Assembly: GCF_014646155.1 (NCBI RefSeq)
Contig: NZ_BMMX01000016.1
Coordinates: forward strand, 84,629 to 148,628
DNA from: Mangrovihabitans endophyticus
GTDB lineage: Bacteria > Actinomycetota > Actinomycetes > Mycobacteriales > Micromonosporaceae
Direction: 5' to 3'
Length of the DNA: 64,000 nucleotides
Part shown: positions 1-9,793 of the stretch, piece after piece
How positions within the stretch are numbered: the first letter of the stretch is position 1
Layout of the letters: each line of letters opens with the position of its first letter
Program-made: the position numbers and the translations under genes
Notes under the pieces: generated by a model
What the model saw: the letters and a program-made list of their open reading frames with translations, nothing else
What the model was told of the DNA's origin: nothing
Databases searched by the model: none

Positions 1-71
1 TGCACCGACAGCGCTCACGCGATCGGGGCAATTCTCGGAAAACGGCTGATCTTCGGTGTCAAACTGTGCCC

Positions 72-563
72 ATGGCCACGATCGACGGGTGGTACCTGCT
101 CGGACCGCTCATTGCCGTGGCGGTCGTGAGCCTGCTGGGCATGGTGTTCTGGCGGCTGGGTCTACGCTGGCACGGCCCGCGCGCAGGCATTGGCCGCCTG
201 CCGCACGGAGACCCGCGGGCGGGCACGGGCCGGTCACCGGGCACTGGCCCGTGGGCGGGCGAGAGCACCACGGCGGCCGCATGGTCGCGATCGGGCAGAC
301 GGTGGTGGGAGCAGGATCCGTACGACGATCAGCAGTATCTCGACGGCCTGACCATTTTCTCCGAGCCGGAGGACTACGGCCTGCTCTGCCCGGCCGCGCT
401 CGTCGACGAGTTCGCCACGGCCGGAACCATCATCGAGTTGCTGGCCGATGCGGGGATCCGGGCGACGCATGCGGTCCGCCACGACGGGCAGGTGGTGGTC
501 CTGGTGTTCGGCGAGCAGGTCGCGGAGGCGCGCCGCCTGGTCGGCGACTCACCGGCCCTCTGA
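72..563 (+). CDS. Small membrane-anchored protein of unknown function
   Basis: About 163 residues. One hydrophobic segment near residues 7-25 (LLGPLIAVAVVSLLGMVFW) should anchor it in the membrane. A Gly/Arg/Pro-rich linker follows, then a soluble C-terminal part (from about residue 100) with an alternating helix/strand pattern (LVDEFATAGTIIELLADAGI ... QVVVLVFGEQVAEARRLV). The C-terminal part resembles the small DUF2007-like domains of actinobacterial membrane proteins, but this is an impression only. I chose the ATG at 72; a GTG two codons upstream (66) is also possible, and neither has a clear Shine-Dalgarno. It converges on murA. No function assigned. Confidence 0.6.
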   Translation: MATIDGWYLLGPLIAVAVVSLLGMVFWRLGLRWHGPRAGIGRLPHGDPRAGTGRSPGTGPWAGESTTAAAWSRSGRRWWEQDPYDDQQYLDGLTIFSEPEDYGLLCPAALVDEFATAGTIIELLADAGIRATHAVRHDGQVVVLVFGEQVAEARRLVGDSPAL

Positions 564-643
564 GAACCCGCACCCGCACCCGCAGAGCGCCACCCGCACC
601 CCGCACCCCGCACCCGACAAGCACACCAGCACCCGCCGACCCG

Positions 644-1930
644 TCAGAAGTCGAACGTCGGCTCCGGCACGTCCGCGCGTTCCACCTCGACGCCCAGCTT
701 CGCCAGGTCCGCCACGAAGTCCGGGTAGCCGCGGTCGATGTGGTGCACCTCGCCCACCTCCGTGACGCCATCCGCGCAGAGACCCGCGATGACCAGGCCC
801 GCGCCCGCACGGATGTCGGTGGCGCGGACCGGCGCGCCGGACAGGCGTTCGCGGCCGCGAACCACCGCGTGGTGGCCGTCGGTGCGGATGTCCGCGCCGA
901 GGCGGGCCATCTCGTTCACGAACATGAATCGCCCGTCGAAGATGTTCTCGGTGATCAGGGAAGATCCGTTCGCCACGGCGCCCAGACCGATGGCCATCGG
1001 GAGCAGGTCGGTGGCGAAGCCCGGATACGGCAGCGTCACGATGTCGACGGCCCGCGGGCGGTTCTCCATGCGTACGCGGAAAAGGTCGTCGCCGGGCTCG
1101 ACCACCGCGCCCGCCGCGACGAGCTTGTCCAGCGCGATGTCGAGGTATTGCGGACGCACGCCGTGCACGGTGACGTCACCGCGGGTCATGGCCGCCCCGA
1201 AGGCCCACGTGCCGCCCACGATGCGATCGCCGACCGTGTCGTGCCGCACCGGGTTCAGGGTGTCGACGCCCTCGATCTCCAGGGTCGAGGTGCCGGCCCC
1301 GTCGATGCGGGCGCCCATCGCGGTGAGCATCTCGCAGATGTCCACGATCTCCGGCTCGCGCGCGGCGTTGTCGATCTCGGTGGTGCCCTTGGCGAGCACC
1401 GCGGCCATGAGCAGGTTCTCGGTCGCCCCGACGCTGGGGAAGTCCAGCCAGATCTTGGAGCCGCGCAGGCCGGCGGGCGCGGAGGCGATGACGAAACCGT
1501 GCTCTCCGGAGATGTCCGCGCCCATCCGCGCCAGGCCGGAGACGTGCATGTCGAGACCCCGCGAGCCGATCATGTCCCCGCCGGGCAGCGCGACACGCAC
1601 GTACCCGCGGCGGGCGAGCAGCGGCCCGAGCACGCAGATCGAGGCACGCAACCGGCGCACCAGGTCGTAGTCGGCCTCGCTGCCGGGCTCGGCGGGCACC
1701 TCGATGGCGGCCTCGGTGCCGTCCAGCGTCACGTCGCAGCCGAGGCGGCGCAGCACCTCCGCCATGATCGCGATGTCGGTGATCCGCGGAACGTTCCGCA
1801 CCACGCTGCGCCCCTCGGCGAGCAGCGCCACCGCCATCAGTTTGAGCGCCGAGTTCTTGGCGCCGCCGACGTGCACATCACCGGCGAGCCGAGCGCCGCC
1901 TTTGACTCGGATTACATCCACGCGGGCCAT
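644..1930 (-). CDS. murA: UDP-N-acetylglucosamine 1-carboxyvinyltransferase MurA
   Basis: 428 residues, normal MurA length. It catalyses the first committed step of peptidoglycan synthesis in the cytoplasm: enolpyruvyl transfer from PEP to UDP-GlcNAc. The N-terminal GGAKNSALK (about 22-30) carries the conserved Lys/Asn of the EPSP synthase fold. The active-site loop reads LPGGDMIGSRGLDMH, with Asp119 where E. coli MurA has the fosfomycin-reactive Cys115. The same Cys-to-Asp change is known in mycobacteria and gives intrinsic fosfomycin resistance. The ATG at 1930 starts MARVDVIRVKGG. The upstream ORF extension is antisense to the divergent adenosyltransferase and was discarded. No obvious Shine-Dalgarno precedes the ATG. 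Confidence 0.97.
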   Translation of the reverse strand: MARVDVIRVKGGARLAGDVHVGGAKNSALKLMAVALLAEGRSVVRNVPRITDIAIMAEVLRRLGCDVTLDGTEAAIEVPAEPGSEADYDLVRRLRASICVLGPLLARRGYVRVALPGGDMIGSRGLDMHVSGLARMGADISGEHGFVIASAPAGLRGSKIWLDFPSVGATENLLMAAVLAKGTTEIDNAAREPEIVDICEMLTAMGARIDGAGTSTLEIEGVDTLNPVRHDTVGDRIVGGTWAFGAAMTRGDVTVHGVRPQYLDIALDKLVAAGAVVEPGDDLFRVRMENRPRAVDIVTLPYPGFATDLLPMAIGLGAVANGSSLITENIFDGRFMFVNEMARLGADIRTDGHHAVVRGRERLSGAPVRATDIRAGAGLVIAGLCADGVTEVGEVHHIDRGYPDFVADLAKLGVEVERADVPEPTFDF

Positions 1931-1949
1931 GGTAGGAGGACGAACCGAG

Positions 1950-1966
1950 CACCCTTTCGTAGGGTG
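1950..1966. promoter_or_regulatory. Inverted repeat between divergent murA and adenosyltransferase genes; possible leaderless promoter
   Basis: CACCCT and AGGGTG form a perfect 6-bp inverted repeat with a 5-nt centre in the 42-bp gap between the two start codons. On the plus strand TAGGGT (1960-1965) matches the actinobacterial -10 pattern TANNNT and ends 7 nt before the ATG at 1973. That spacing is typical of leaderless transcripts. Whether the repeat is an operator is a guess. Confidence 0.4.
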
Positions 1967-1972
1967 GGTCCC

Positions 1973-2545
1973 ATGGCCGTGCATCTCACCCGCATCTACA
2001 CCCGCGCCGGCGACGGCGGGCAGACCCGACTCGGCAACAACGAGGCGGTCCGGAAGACCGATCCGCGCATCTCCGCGTACGCGGACGTGGACGAATGCAA
2101 CGCGCATCTGGGTGTCGCGCTCGCGCTCGGCGAGTTGTCCCCGGACGTCGCGGCGATCGTGCGGACCGTGCAGAACGACCTGTTCGACGTGGGCGCGGAC
2201 CTGTGCAATCCGGTGGGCGACGATCCGCCGTACCCGCCGCTGCGGATCACCCCGGAGTACGTGACCCGGCTGGAGGGCTGGTGCGACGAGTACAACGAGC
2301 GGCTGGCGGCGCTGAACTCGTTCGTGCTGCCGGGCGGCACGCCGGGCGCGGCCCTGCTGCATGTGGCGCGCACCGTGGCCCGGCGCGCGGAACGTGCGGC
2401 GTGGGCGTTGCAGGAGACCGAGCCGGGCCGCACGGGCGAACTGCCGGCTAAATATCTGAACCGGCTCTCCGACCTGCTGTTCATTCTGGCTCGTACGGCG
2501 AACCCGCAGGGCGACGTGACATGGGTACCCGGCGGCGCGCGCTGA
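1973..2545 (+). CDS. PduO-type ATP:cob(I)alamin adenosyltransferase
   Basis: 190 residues, the usual size. It transfers the adenosyl group of ATP to cob(I)alamin to make coenzyme B12. The ATP-binding N-terminus reads IYTRAGDGGQTRLGN (about 7-21). The later motifs VDECNAHLG (40s) and the helix RTVARRAERAAW followed by KYLNRLSDLLFILAR near the C-terminus are the family signature. The start at 1973 is set by the homologous N-terminus (MAVHLTRIYTRAGDGG); the frame is open far upstream but that part is a shadow of murA. The stop codon lies inside the first unit of a 16-bp tandem repeat. Confidence 0.96.
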   Translation: MAVHLTRIYTRAGDGGQTRLGNNEAVRKTDPRISAYADVDECNAHLGVALALGELSPDVAAIVRTVQNDLFDVGADLCNPVGDDPPYPPLRITPEYVTRLEGWCDEYNERLAALNSFVLPGGTPGAALLHVARTVARRAERAAWALQETEPGRTGELPAKYLNRLSDLLFILARTANPQGDVTWVPGGAR

Positions 2546-2590
2546 GCCTCGACTCCGCTGAGCCTCGACTCCGCTGAGCCTCAACTCCCG
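2543..2590. repeat. Three tandem copies of a 16-bp repeat
   Basis: The unit TGAGCCTCGACTCCGC occurs at 2543-2558 and 2559-2574, followed by a variant copy TGAGCCTCAACTCCCG at 2575-2590. The first copy includes the stop codon of the adenosyltransferase gene. Every unit begins with TGA in its own register. The repeats fill the space between two convergent genes. Confidence 0.85.
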
Positions 2591-2617
2591 AGTGCGCGGC
2601 AAGCTCCCGAGCCGCGG

Positions 2618-3094
2618 CTAGGGGGTGGAACTGCTGGCGGCCGGTCCGCCGGGTGAGCGGCGGCGTGCGGTGCGCCCCGGCTCGGCCGGCGGGCCCGCCT
2701 CCAGCCAGGAGCTGAAGCCGGTCACGGTCGACTCGGCCATGGCGATCTCGACCTGGCCGGCGCCGCCCCGGCAGGAGAGCACCACCCAGTGGCCGGGCAT
2801 GGTCAGGCGCTCCGGCCCCCCGGGCAGGCGACGTCCCGCCACGAACAGGTCGCGGCGGTCGAGCACCCGTTTCGGGCGGAAGGCGAAGCTGAACATGCGG
2901 TGGAACCGCAACTCGTCGCCCACGAACTGACCGATGCCGGTGGACCATCCCCGGCCCGGGATCACCGAGGTGACCCGGACCTGGAGGCGGATGGTGCCGC
3001 CACCGAGCATCAGCAGGCGGCGCCGGATGAAGACGGCGAGTAGGACGACGAACAGCGCGAGGACGCAGATTCCGAAGATCTCCAGAATCCGCAT
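2618..3094 (-). CDS. DUF2550 family membrane protein
   Basis: 158 residues. A single N-terminal membrane helix (ILEIFGICVLALFVVLLAVF, about 3-22) is followed by a basic patch and a cytoplasmic-looking domain (GRGWSTGIGQFVGDELRFHRM, RVLDRRDLFVAGRR). This matches the actinobacterial DUF2550 family, which is commonly found beside atpC and murA. Function unknown. It lies 7 bp downstream of the atpC stop codon on the same strand, so the two are probably co-transcribed. Confidence 0.85.
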   Translation of the reverse strand: MRILEIFGICVLALFVVLLAVFIRRRLLMLGGGTIRLQVRVTSVIPGRGWSTGIGQFVGDELRFHRMFSFAFRPKRVLDRRDLFVAGRRLPGGPERLTMPGHWVVLSCRGGAGQVEIAMAESTVTGFSSWLEAGPPAEPGRTARRRSPGGPAASSSTP

Positions 3095-3101
3095 CGCGGT
3101 G

Positions 3102-3383
3102 TCAGCGTGATTCGGGGGTGCCGGGTGTCGCGCTCTCCGCGAGGACCGTCACGCCGTCGGCGTCGATGGAGAGGAAGCCGCCGCTCACGTCGTACGTCAA
3201 CTGCTCACCACCGGTGAGCTTGACCCGCACCTGGGAGGGCTCCTTCAGAAGGCCGAGGAGTGGGGCATGGCCGGGCAGCACGCCGATCTCGCCCTCGGTG
3301 GTGCGGGCGACAACCATTTCCGCGTCGCCTGACCAAATCTTCTCCTCGACGGCGACGACTCGGACCTGCAACTGGTTGGCCAC
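3102..3383 (-). CDS. atpC: F1Fo ATP synthase epsilon subunit, short form
   Basis: 93 residues from a GTG at 3383, which is preceded by an AGAGGAG Shine-Dalgarno. The longer ORF start was rejected because its extra N-terminus has no epsilon similarity. The protein is the N-terminal beta-sandwich (VRVVAVEEKIWSGDAEMVV, EGEIGVLPGHAPLLGLLK, GGFLSIDADGVTVLAESA). It ends about ten residues later, so the C-terminal two-helix hairpin that inhibits ATP hydrolysis in longer epsilon subunits is absent. It connects gamma and the c-ring of the central stalk. It is separated from atpD by an LCP-family gene, an unusual layout. Confidence 0.93.
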   Translation of the reverse strand: MANQLQVRVVAVEEKIWSGDAEMVVARTTEGEIGVLPGHAPLLGLLKEPSQVRVKLTGGEQLTYDVSGGFLSIDADGVTVLAESATPGTPESR

Positions 3384-3564
3384 GCTGTCTCCTCTATGCA
3401 GGGGTCTGTTTGCTCCGGAGTCTAGACGCAGGACAGATCCCCGGTGGTGCCGGGTGGTGTTCGCCACCAGAAGTGGCACGCGGTCACGTGCCAAACCGGA
3501 CGCCCCGACACGACGCGTCCGGCGGCGAGACCTCGCCGCGGCACCGCCGGCGTTCCGGCCCGCC

Positions 3565-4701
3565 CTATGCCGAGGTATTGATGTAATTCGGGTTCCGCAA
3601 CACGAAGTCGGCCACCTGGTCGTTCACCACCGAGGCGAAGAAGTCCTCGGCGCCCGGCTCCAACCGCTCGCCGCGGTAGTCGTTGCCCACGAACACGCTG
3701 TCGCCCGGCAGCTTGATCAGCGTCATGTTCTGGGACCGGATGTTCTTCAGGGCCAGCCCCCAGTCCACCACCGAATGCCCGCCGCCGTCGAAGATCAGCG
3801 ACTCGCCCGCCGCCTTGAGCACCTTGTCCAGCTTGATCGGGTTGGTCACCACGTCCTTGCTCAGCGCCTGCGCCGCCATCGCCTTGATGAACTGCTGCTG
3901 GTGACGTTGCCGGTCGTAGTCGCTCTTCGGCAGGCCGTACCGCTGACGCACGTAGTCCAGCGCCTCCCAGCCCTCCAGATGGTAGGTGCCCTTGTGGTAT
4001 TCCTTCTGCGGCCCGTAATAGGGGTGCGCGCACTGGTTGTTGGCGCACCGGGCGAGCCGCGGCCGGGGCTTGCCGTTGGGCTGCAGATGCTCGGACTTGA
4101 CCTCCTGGTCGACGGTCATGGTGACCCCGCCCATGGCGTCCACGATCTTCTTGAACCCGCCGAAGTTGATGATCGCGCCGGCGTCGAACTCCTTGATGCC
4201 GGTCAGCTTCGACACCGTCTTGGCCAGCAGTGCGAAGCCCTGCGCCACGTCGTGCTTGCCGTCACCGACCGAGCTGCCGTACGACATGGCGGCGTTGATC
4301 TTCGCCGAGCCGCCGAGGAAACCGGTCTTCTCGAACGGTGGAATCTCCACGATGAGGTCGCGCGGGATGGAGAAGACGTACGCCTCGTCCCCGTTCTCCG
4401 GCACGTGCACCACGATGATGGAGTCGGACAGTGGCGCCTGCTGATCCGTGCGCGGGTCGATGCCGACCAGCAGGATGTTCAGCGGACCCTTGATGTCGCT
4501 CGTGGGCTGCTTGGTGGCACCCTCCGCGGCATCGCCGAACAGGTCTTTGGTCTGCACCGAACCGGCGTACCGAGCGACGAGCACCTGACTGCTGATCAGC
4601 ACACCACCGCTGACCACCATGAGGACGCAGCCGAGGATGGCGCACAACCGCGCCCACAGCGGTGCCCGGCGCCGGGCCCGTGTCTTATCGCTTTTCGCCA
4701 C
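3565..4701 (-). CDS. LytR-CpsA-Psr (LCP) family cell-wall polymer ligase
   Basis: 378 residues from a GTG at 4701 preceded by GGGGA. A basic cytoplasmic tail and one membrane helix (about 17-40) are followed by an extracellular LCP domain: LNILLVGIDPRTD, LSDSIIVVHVPENG, VFSIPRDLIVEIP, KINAAMSYGS, MGGVTMTVDQEV and DYVRQRYGLPKSDYDRQRHQ. The conserved Arg/Asp residues that bind the polyprenyl-diphosphate substrate are present. LCP enzymes transfer glycopolymers (teichoic acid, arabinogalactan) to peptidoglycan. It lies between atpD and atpC on the same strand, with gaps of about 180 bp on both sides, so it probably has its own promoter. Confidence 0.93.
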   Translation of the reverse strand: MAKSDKTRARRRAPLWARLCAILGCVLMVVSGGVLISSQVLVARYAGSVQTKDLFGDAAEGATKQPTSDIKGPLNILLVGIDPRTDQQAPLSDSIIVVHVPENGDEAYVFSIPRDLIVEIPPFEKTGFLGGSAKINAAMSYGSSVGDGKHDVAQGFALLAKTVSKLTGIKEFDAGAIINFGGFKKIVDAMGGVTMTVDQEVKSEHLQPNGKPRPRLARCANNQCAHPYYGPQKEYHKGTYHLEGWEALDYVRQRYGLPKSDYDRQRHQQQFIKAMAAQALSKDVVTNPIKLDKVLKAAGESLIFDGGGHSVVDWGLALKNIRSQNMTLIKLPGDSVFVGNDYRGERLEPGAEDFFASVVNDQVADFVLRNPNYINTSA

Positions 4702-4832
4702 TCGATCCCCAAACGATGCAGGCCCGTACCCGCGCGGGCTCGGACAGCGTAACCGACCGACGGAAATGGCCTTCACGTACGACTTCCCGGCACGCCGCAT
4801 GGCCAAACAGCTCGTGACCTGCGGAGGAAACG

Positions 4833-4869
4833 CGTGAGCCGCGCCGACATACGGTCGACGCGGCTCACG
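4833..4869 (-). terminator. Perfect 11-bp stem-loop after atpD
   Basis: CGTGAGCCGCG (4833-4843) pairs exactly with CGCGGCTCACG (4859-4869) around a 15-nt loop, 16 bp after the atpD stop codon. There is no long T tract, as is common for actinobacterial terminators. It probably ends or attenuates the main atp transcript before the LCP and atpC genes. Confidence 0.7.
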
Positions 4870-4884
4870 GGATGCTGAGGATTC

Positions 4885-6327
4885 TCAGCCCTTCATCAGC
4901 TCGTGCGCGTTCTTCTCCAGGTCCTCAAGACCGCCGCACATGAAGAAGGCCTGCTCGGGGTAGTTGTCGTACTCGCCCTCGCTGATCTTCTTGAACGCCT
5001 CGATGGTCTCCTTCAGCGGGACCGTCGAGCCGGGCACGCCGGTGAACTGCTCCGCCGCGTAGGTGTTCTGCGAGAGGAACCGCTCGATGCGGCGCGCCCG
5101 CTGCACCGTGACCTTGTCTTCCTCGCTCAGCTCGTCCATGCCGAGGATGGCGATGATGTCCTGCAGGTCCTTGTACTTCTGCAGGATCCGCTGCACCTCA
5201 CGGGCGACCGCGTAGTGCTCGGCGCCGACGTACTCCGGCGCCAGGATCCGCGAGCTGGAGGCCAGCGGGTCCACGGCCGGGTAGATGCCCTTGTCGGAGA
5301 TGGACCGCTCCAGGTTGGTGGTCGCGTCCAGGTGGGCGAACGTGGTGGCCGGCGCCGGGTCGGTGTAGTCGTCGGCGGGCACGTAGATCGCCTGCAGCGA
5401 GGTGATCGCCTTGCCCCGCACCGAGGTGATGCGCTCCTGCAGCTCGCCCATCTCGTCGGCCAGCGTGGGCTGGTAGCCCACCGCCGACGGCATGCGGCCC
5501 AGCAGCGTGGACACCTCGGAGCCGGCCTGGGTGAACCGGAAGATGTTGTCGATGAAGAGCAGCACCTCCTGGTTCTGCACGTCCCGGAAGTACTCCGCCA
5601 TGGTGAGCGCGGTCAGCGCCACCCGCAGGCGGGTGCCCGGAGGCTCGTCCATCTGGCCGAAGACGAGGGCGGTCTTGTCCAGCACGCCACCCTCGTCCAT
5701 TTCCAGGATGAGGTCGTTGCCCTCGCGGGTACGCTCGCCGACGCCCGCGAACACCGACGTACCGCCGAAGTTCCGGGCCACCCGGATGATCATCTCCTGG
5801 ATGAGCACCGTCTTGCCCACGCCCGCGCCGCCGAACAGGCCGATCTTCCCACCGCGCACGTACGGCGCGAGCAGGTCGAGCACCTTGATGCCGGTCTCCA
5901 GCATCTCGGTCTTCGGCTCCAGGTCGGCGAACGCCGGCGGCTTACGGTGGATCGGCCAGCGCTCCTGCACGTCCAACGACGACGGGTCGGCGTTGAGCAC
6001 CTCGCCGAGGGCGTTGAACACGTGGCCCTTGGTGACGTCGCCGACCGGCACCGAGATCGGTGCGCCGGTGTCGGTCACCTCGGTGCCGCGGATCAGGCCG
6101 TCCGTGGGCTGCATGGAGATCGCCCGGACCAGGTTGTCACCCAGGTGCTGGGCGACCTCCAGGGTCAGCGTGCGGGTGCCCTCAGAGAGGGTCACGTCCA
6201 CGTGCAGCGCGTTGAAGATGTCCGGCATCGCGTCGCGCGGGAACTCGGCGTCGACGACCGGACCGATGACCCGGACGACGCGGCCGACGTTGGTCTCCGT
6301 CTTTGTGGGCTCAGCTACAGCAGTCAT
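4885..6327 (-). CDS. atpD: F1Fo ATP synthase beta subunit
   Basis: About 480 residues. It holds the catalytic nucleotide sites of F1. Walker A GGAGVGKT lies near residue 167, GERTREG near 198, and the DELSEED loop that touches gamma is exact near the C-terminus. The frame offers GTG at 6330 and ATG at 6327. The GTG gives a 4-bp overlap with the atpG stop and the ATG a 1-bp overlap; either implies translational coupling. I list the ATG. Confidence 0.98.
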   Translation of the reverse strand: MTAVAEPTKTETNVGRVVRVIGPVVDAEFPRDAMPDIFNALHVDVTLSEGTRTLTLEVAQHLGDNLVRAISMQPTDGLIRGTEVTDTGAPISVPVGDVTKGHVFNALGEVLNADPSSLDVQERWPIHRKPPAFADLEPKTEMLETGIKVLDLLAPYVRGGKIGLFGGAGVGKTVLIQEMIIRVARNFGGTSVFAGVGERTREGNDLILEMDEGGVLDKTALVFGQMDEPPGTRLRVALTALTMAEYFRDVQNQEVLLFIDNIFRFTQAGSEVSTLLGRMPSAVGYQPTLADEMGELQERITSVRGKAITSLQAIYVPADDYTDPAPATTFAHLDATTNLERSISDKGIYPAVDPLASSSRILAPEYVGAEHYAVAREVQRILQKYKDLQDIIAILGMDELSEEDKVTVQRARRIERFLSQNTYAAEQFTGVPGSTVPLKETIEAFKKISEGEYDNYPEQAFFMCGGLEDLEKNAHELMKG

Positions 6328-7256
6328 CACACATCACTTCCCGACGCGGCCAGCGCGTTGGCGCCGCCGACGATTTCACTGATTTCCTGAGTGATCGCGG
6401 CCTGCCGCGCGGAGTTCATCTCGCGCGTGTACCGCTTGAGCAGATCGTCCGCGTTGTCCGAGGCGCTCTTCATCGCCCGCCGCCGGGACGCCGACTCGCT
6501 GGCCGCCGAGTCCAGCAACGCCGCGTAGATGCGCGTGTTGAGGTACTTCGGCAGCAGCGCGTCGAGCAACTCGTCGGCCTCCGGCTCGAACTCGTACGCC
6601 GGGCGCAGACCCGGCTCCCGCTCCTGCTCCTCGACCTGCATCGGGGCCAGGAAGTGCGCCTCCGCCGTCTGCGTCATGAGCGACTTGAACCGGGTGTTGA
6701 CGATGTGCAGTTCGTCCACGCCCTGGATGCCGTCCGGACCGTGCGACTCCTCGGTGTCGTCCGCCCCGGCGACGAACGCCTCCAGCAGCGACTCGCCGAT
6801 GCGGCGCGCGTCGGCGAACGTCGGACGCTCGGAGAACCCGGTCCAGCTCGCCGCCACCGCACGGTTGCGGAACCGGTAGTACCCCAGCCCCTTGCGCCCG
6901 ACGACGTACAGCGCCACGTCCTTGCCGTCCGCGCGGAGCCGGGCGATCAACTGCTCGCACGCCCGGATCGCGTTGGCGTTGTAGGCACCGGCCAGGCCGC
7001 GGTCGCTGGTGATGAGCAGCACGCCGGCCCGCTGGACCCGGTCACGCGGGGTCAGCAGCGGGTTGTCGATCGTCGCGTTCGACGCCAGCGCGGTGAGCAC
7101 GTGGGTGATCGCCTCCGCGTACGGCTGCGAGGCGGCCACCCGCTCCTGCGCCTTGGCGATGCGACTGGTGGCAACCAGCTCCTGTGCCTTGGCGATCTTC
7201 TTGGTCGACTTGACGGTGCGGATGCGCCGCCGCAGAGCCTGTACCTGACCAGCCAT
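6327..7256 (-). CDS. atpG: F1Fo ATP synthase gamma subunit
   Basis: 309 residues, typical for actinobacteria. It forms the rotating central shaft. The N-terminal helix MAGQVQALRRRIRTVKSTKK and the C-terminal helix (ARQAAITQEISEIVGGANAL) that insert into the alpha3beta3 ring are clear, as is the conserved LITSDRGLAGAYNANAIR. It sits 2 bp after atpA and overlaps the start of atpD. Confidence 0.98.
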   Translation of the reverse strand: MAGQVQALRRRIRTVKSTKKIAKAQELVATSRIAKAQERVAASQPYAEAITHVLTALASNATIDNPLLTPRDRVQRAGVLLITSDRGLAGAYNANAIRACEQLIARLRADGKDVALYVVGRKGLGYYRFRNRAVAASWTGFSERPTFADARRIGESLLEAFVAGADDTEESHGPDGIQGVDELHIVNTRFKSLMTQTAEAHFLAPMQVEEQEREPGLRPAYEFEPEADELLDALLPKYLNTRIYAALLDSAASESASRRRAMKSASDNADDLLKRYTREMNSARQAAITQEISEIVGGANALAASGSDV

Positions 7257-7258
7257 GA

Positions 7259-8908
<1,650 letters not shown>

Positions 8909-8971
8909 CCTCTGCCTTCTCTACTCTGCTCGGGGACGTCTGGCGCCGCCGAGGGGCTTATGCGGGAAAGA

Positions 8972-9793
8972 TTATTTGGCGAACGCCTGCTTGGCCTGGT
9001 TCAGCCGGTGCAGGATCGTGCCGTCGTACAGGTCGGAGCCGACACGGACGCTGACGCCGCCGATCACTGCGGGGTCGACATCGATCTTCAGCGACACCTG
9101 CCGGCCGTACATCTGCGCGAGCTTGTCGGCCAGGCGTTGCTCCGCGGCCTCACCGAGCGGCTTCGCCACCGTCACGTACGCGACCTCCCGATCGCGCTTC
9201 GCGGCGGTCAACTCCACCAGCCGGCTCAGCGAGAACTCGAAGCTGCGACCGCCGAAGCCCTCGAGTGCCACCTCGACCAGCCGCAACGTCGCCGCACGGA
9301 CCTTGCCCTTGAGCAAGTCCTCGACCAGCTTAACCCGGCGGCTGGCGGGCGCACCGGGGTCACTGAGCGTGACGGCGAGCTGAGAGCTGCCGGAGACGAT
9401 CTGGCCGAACCGGAACAGTTCGTCCTCCACGTCTGCCAGCACACCCTCGGCGTCCGCGGCGCGCAGCGCCGCGTCCACCCCCAGACGCTCGGTGGCGTCC
9501 AACAGCTCGGACGGCGTGCCGAAGCGACCCGCGACGAGCGTGGCCACCGTGTCCACGGTGATCTCCGCGAGCTTGCCGGAGACCAGCGACCGAAACAGCC
9601 CGGCCCGATCGTCGGCCGGACGAGACGGGTCGGTCAGCGCCCGGCGCAGCCGCGGCTCGGCGCGCAGCAGACCGGCCACCGACAGAATCTCGTCGGCGAC
9701 GGTGGCCCGCTGCGCGGCGGATACCGCGGTGGTGGCCGCGGCGAGCTTGTCCGACGCGTCCGCGTACGCCTCGCGGCTGACGCTCGACGCCAT
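8972..9793 (-). CDS. atpH: F1Fo ATP synthase delta subunit
   Basis: 273 residues, the long actinobacterial form (E. coli delta is 177). It belongs to the peripheral stalk and ties the top of F1 to subunit b. The C-terminal part carries the family signature (KIDVDPAVIGGVSVRVGSDL ... DGTILHRLNQAKQAF). It overlaps the end of atpF by 1 bp. In mycobacteria b and delta are fused; here they are separate genes. Confidence 0.97.
   Translation of the reverse strand: MASSVSREAYADASDKLAAATTAVSAAQRATVADEILSVAGLLRAEPRLRRALTDPSRPADDRAGLFRSLVSGKLAEITVDTVATLVAGRFGTPSELLDATERLGVDAALRAADAEGVLADVEDELFRFGQIVSGSSQLAVTLSDPGAPASRRVKLVEDLLKGKVRAATLRLVEVALEGFGGRSFEFSLSRLVELTAAKRDREVAYVTVAKPLGEAAEQRLADKLAQMYGRQVSLKIDVDPAVIGGVSVRVGSDLYDGTILHRLNQAKQAFAK

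Noticed and set aside
56..2545. An 829-residue ORF covering 1-2.5 kb on the plus strand
   Set aside because: Only its last 190 codons (adenosyltransferase) are real; the rest is antisense to murA and low in coding character.
3384..3494. N-terminal extension of atpC
   Set aside because: No similarity to epsilon; a strong Shine-Dalgarno supports the internal GTG at 3383.
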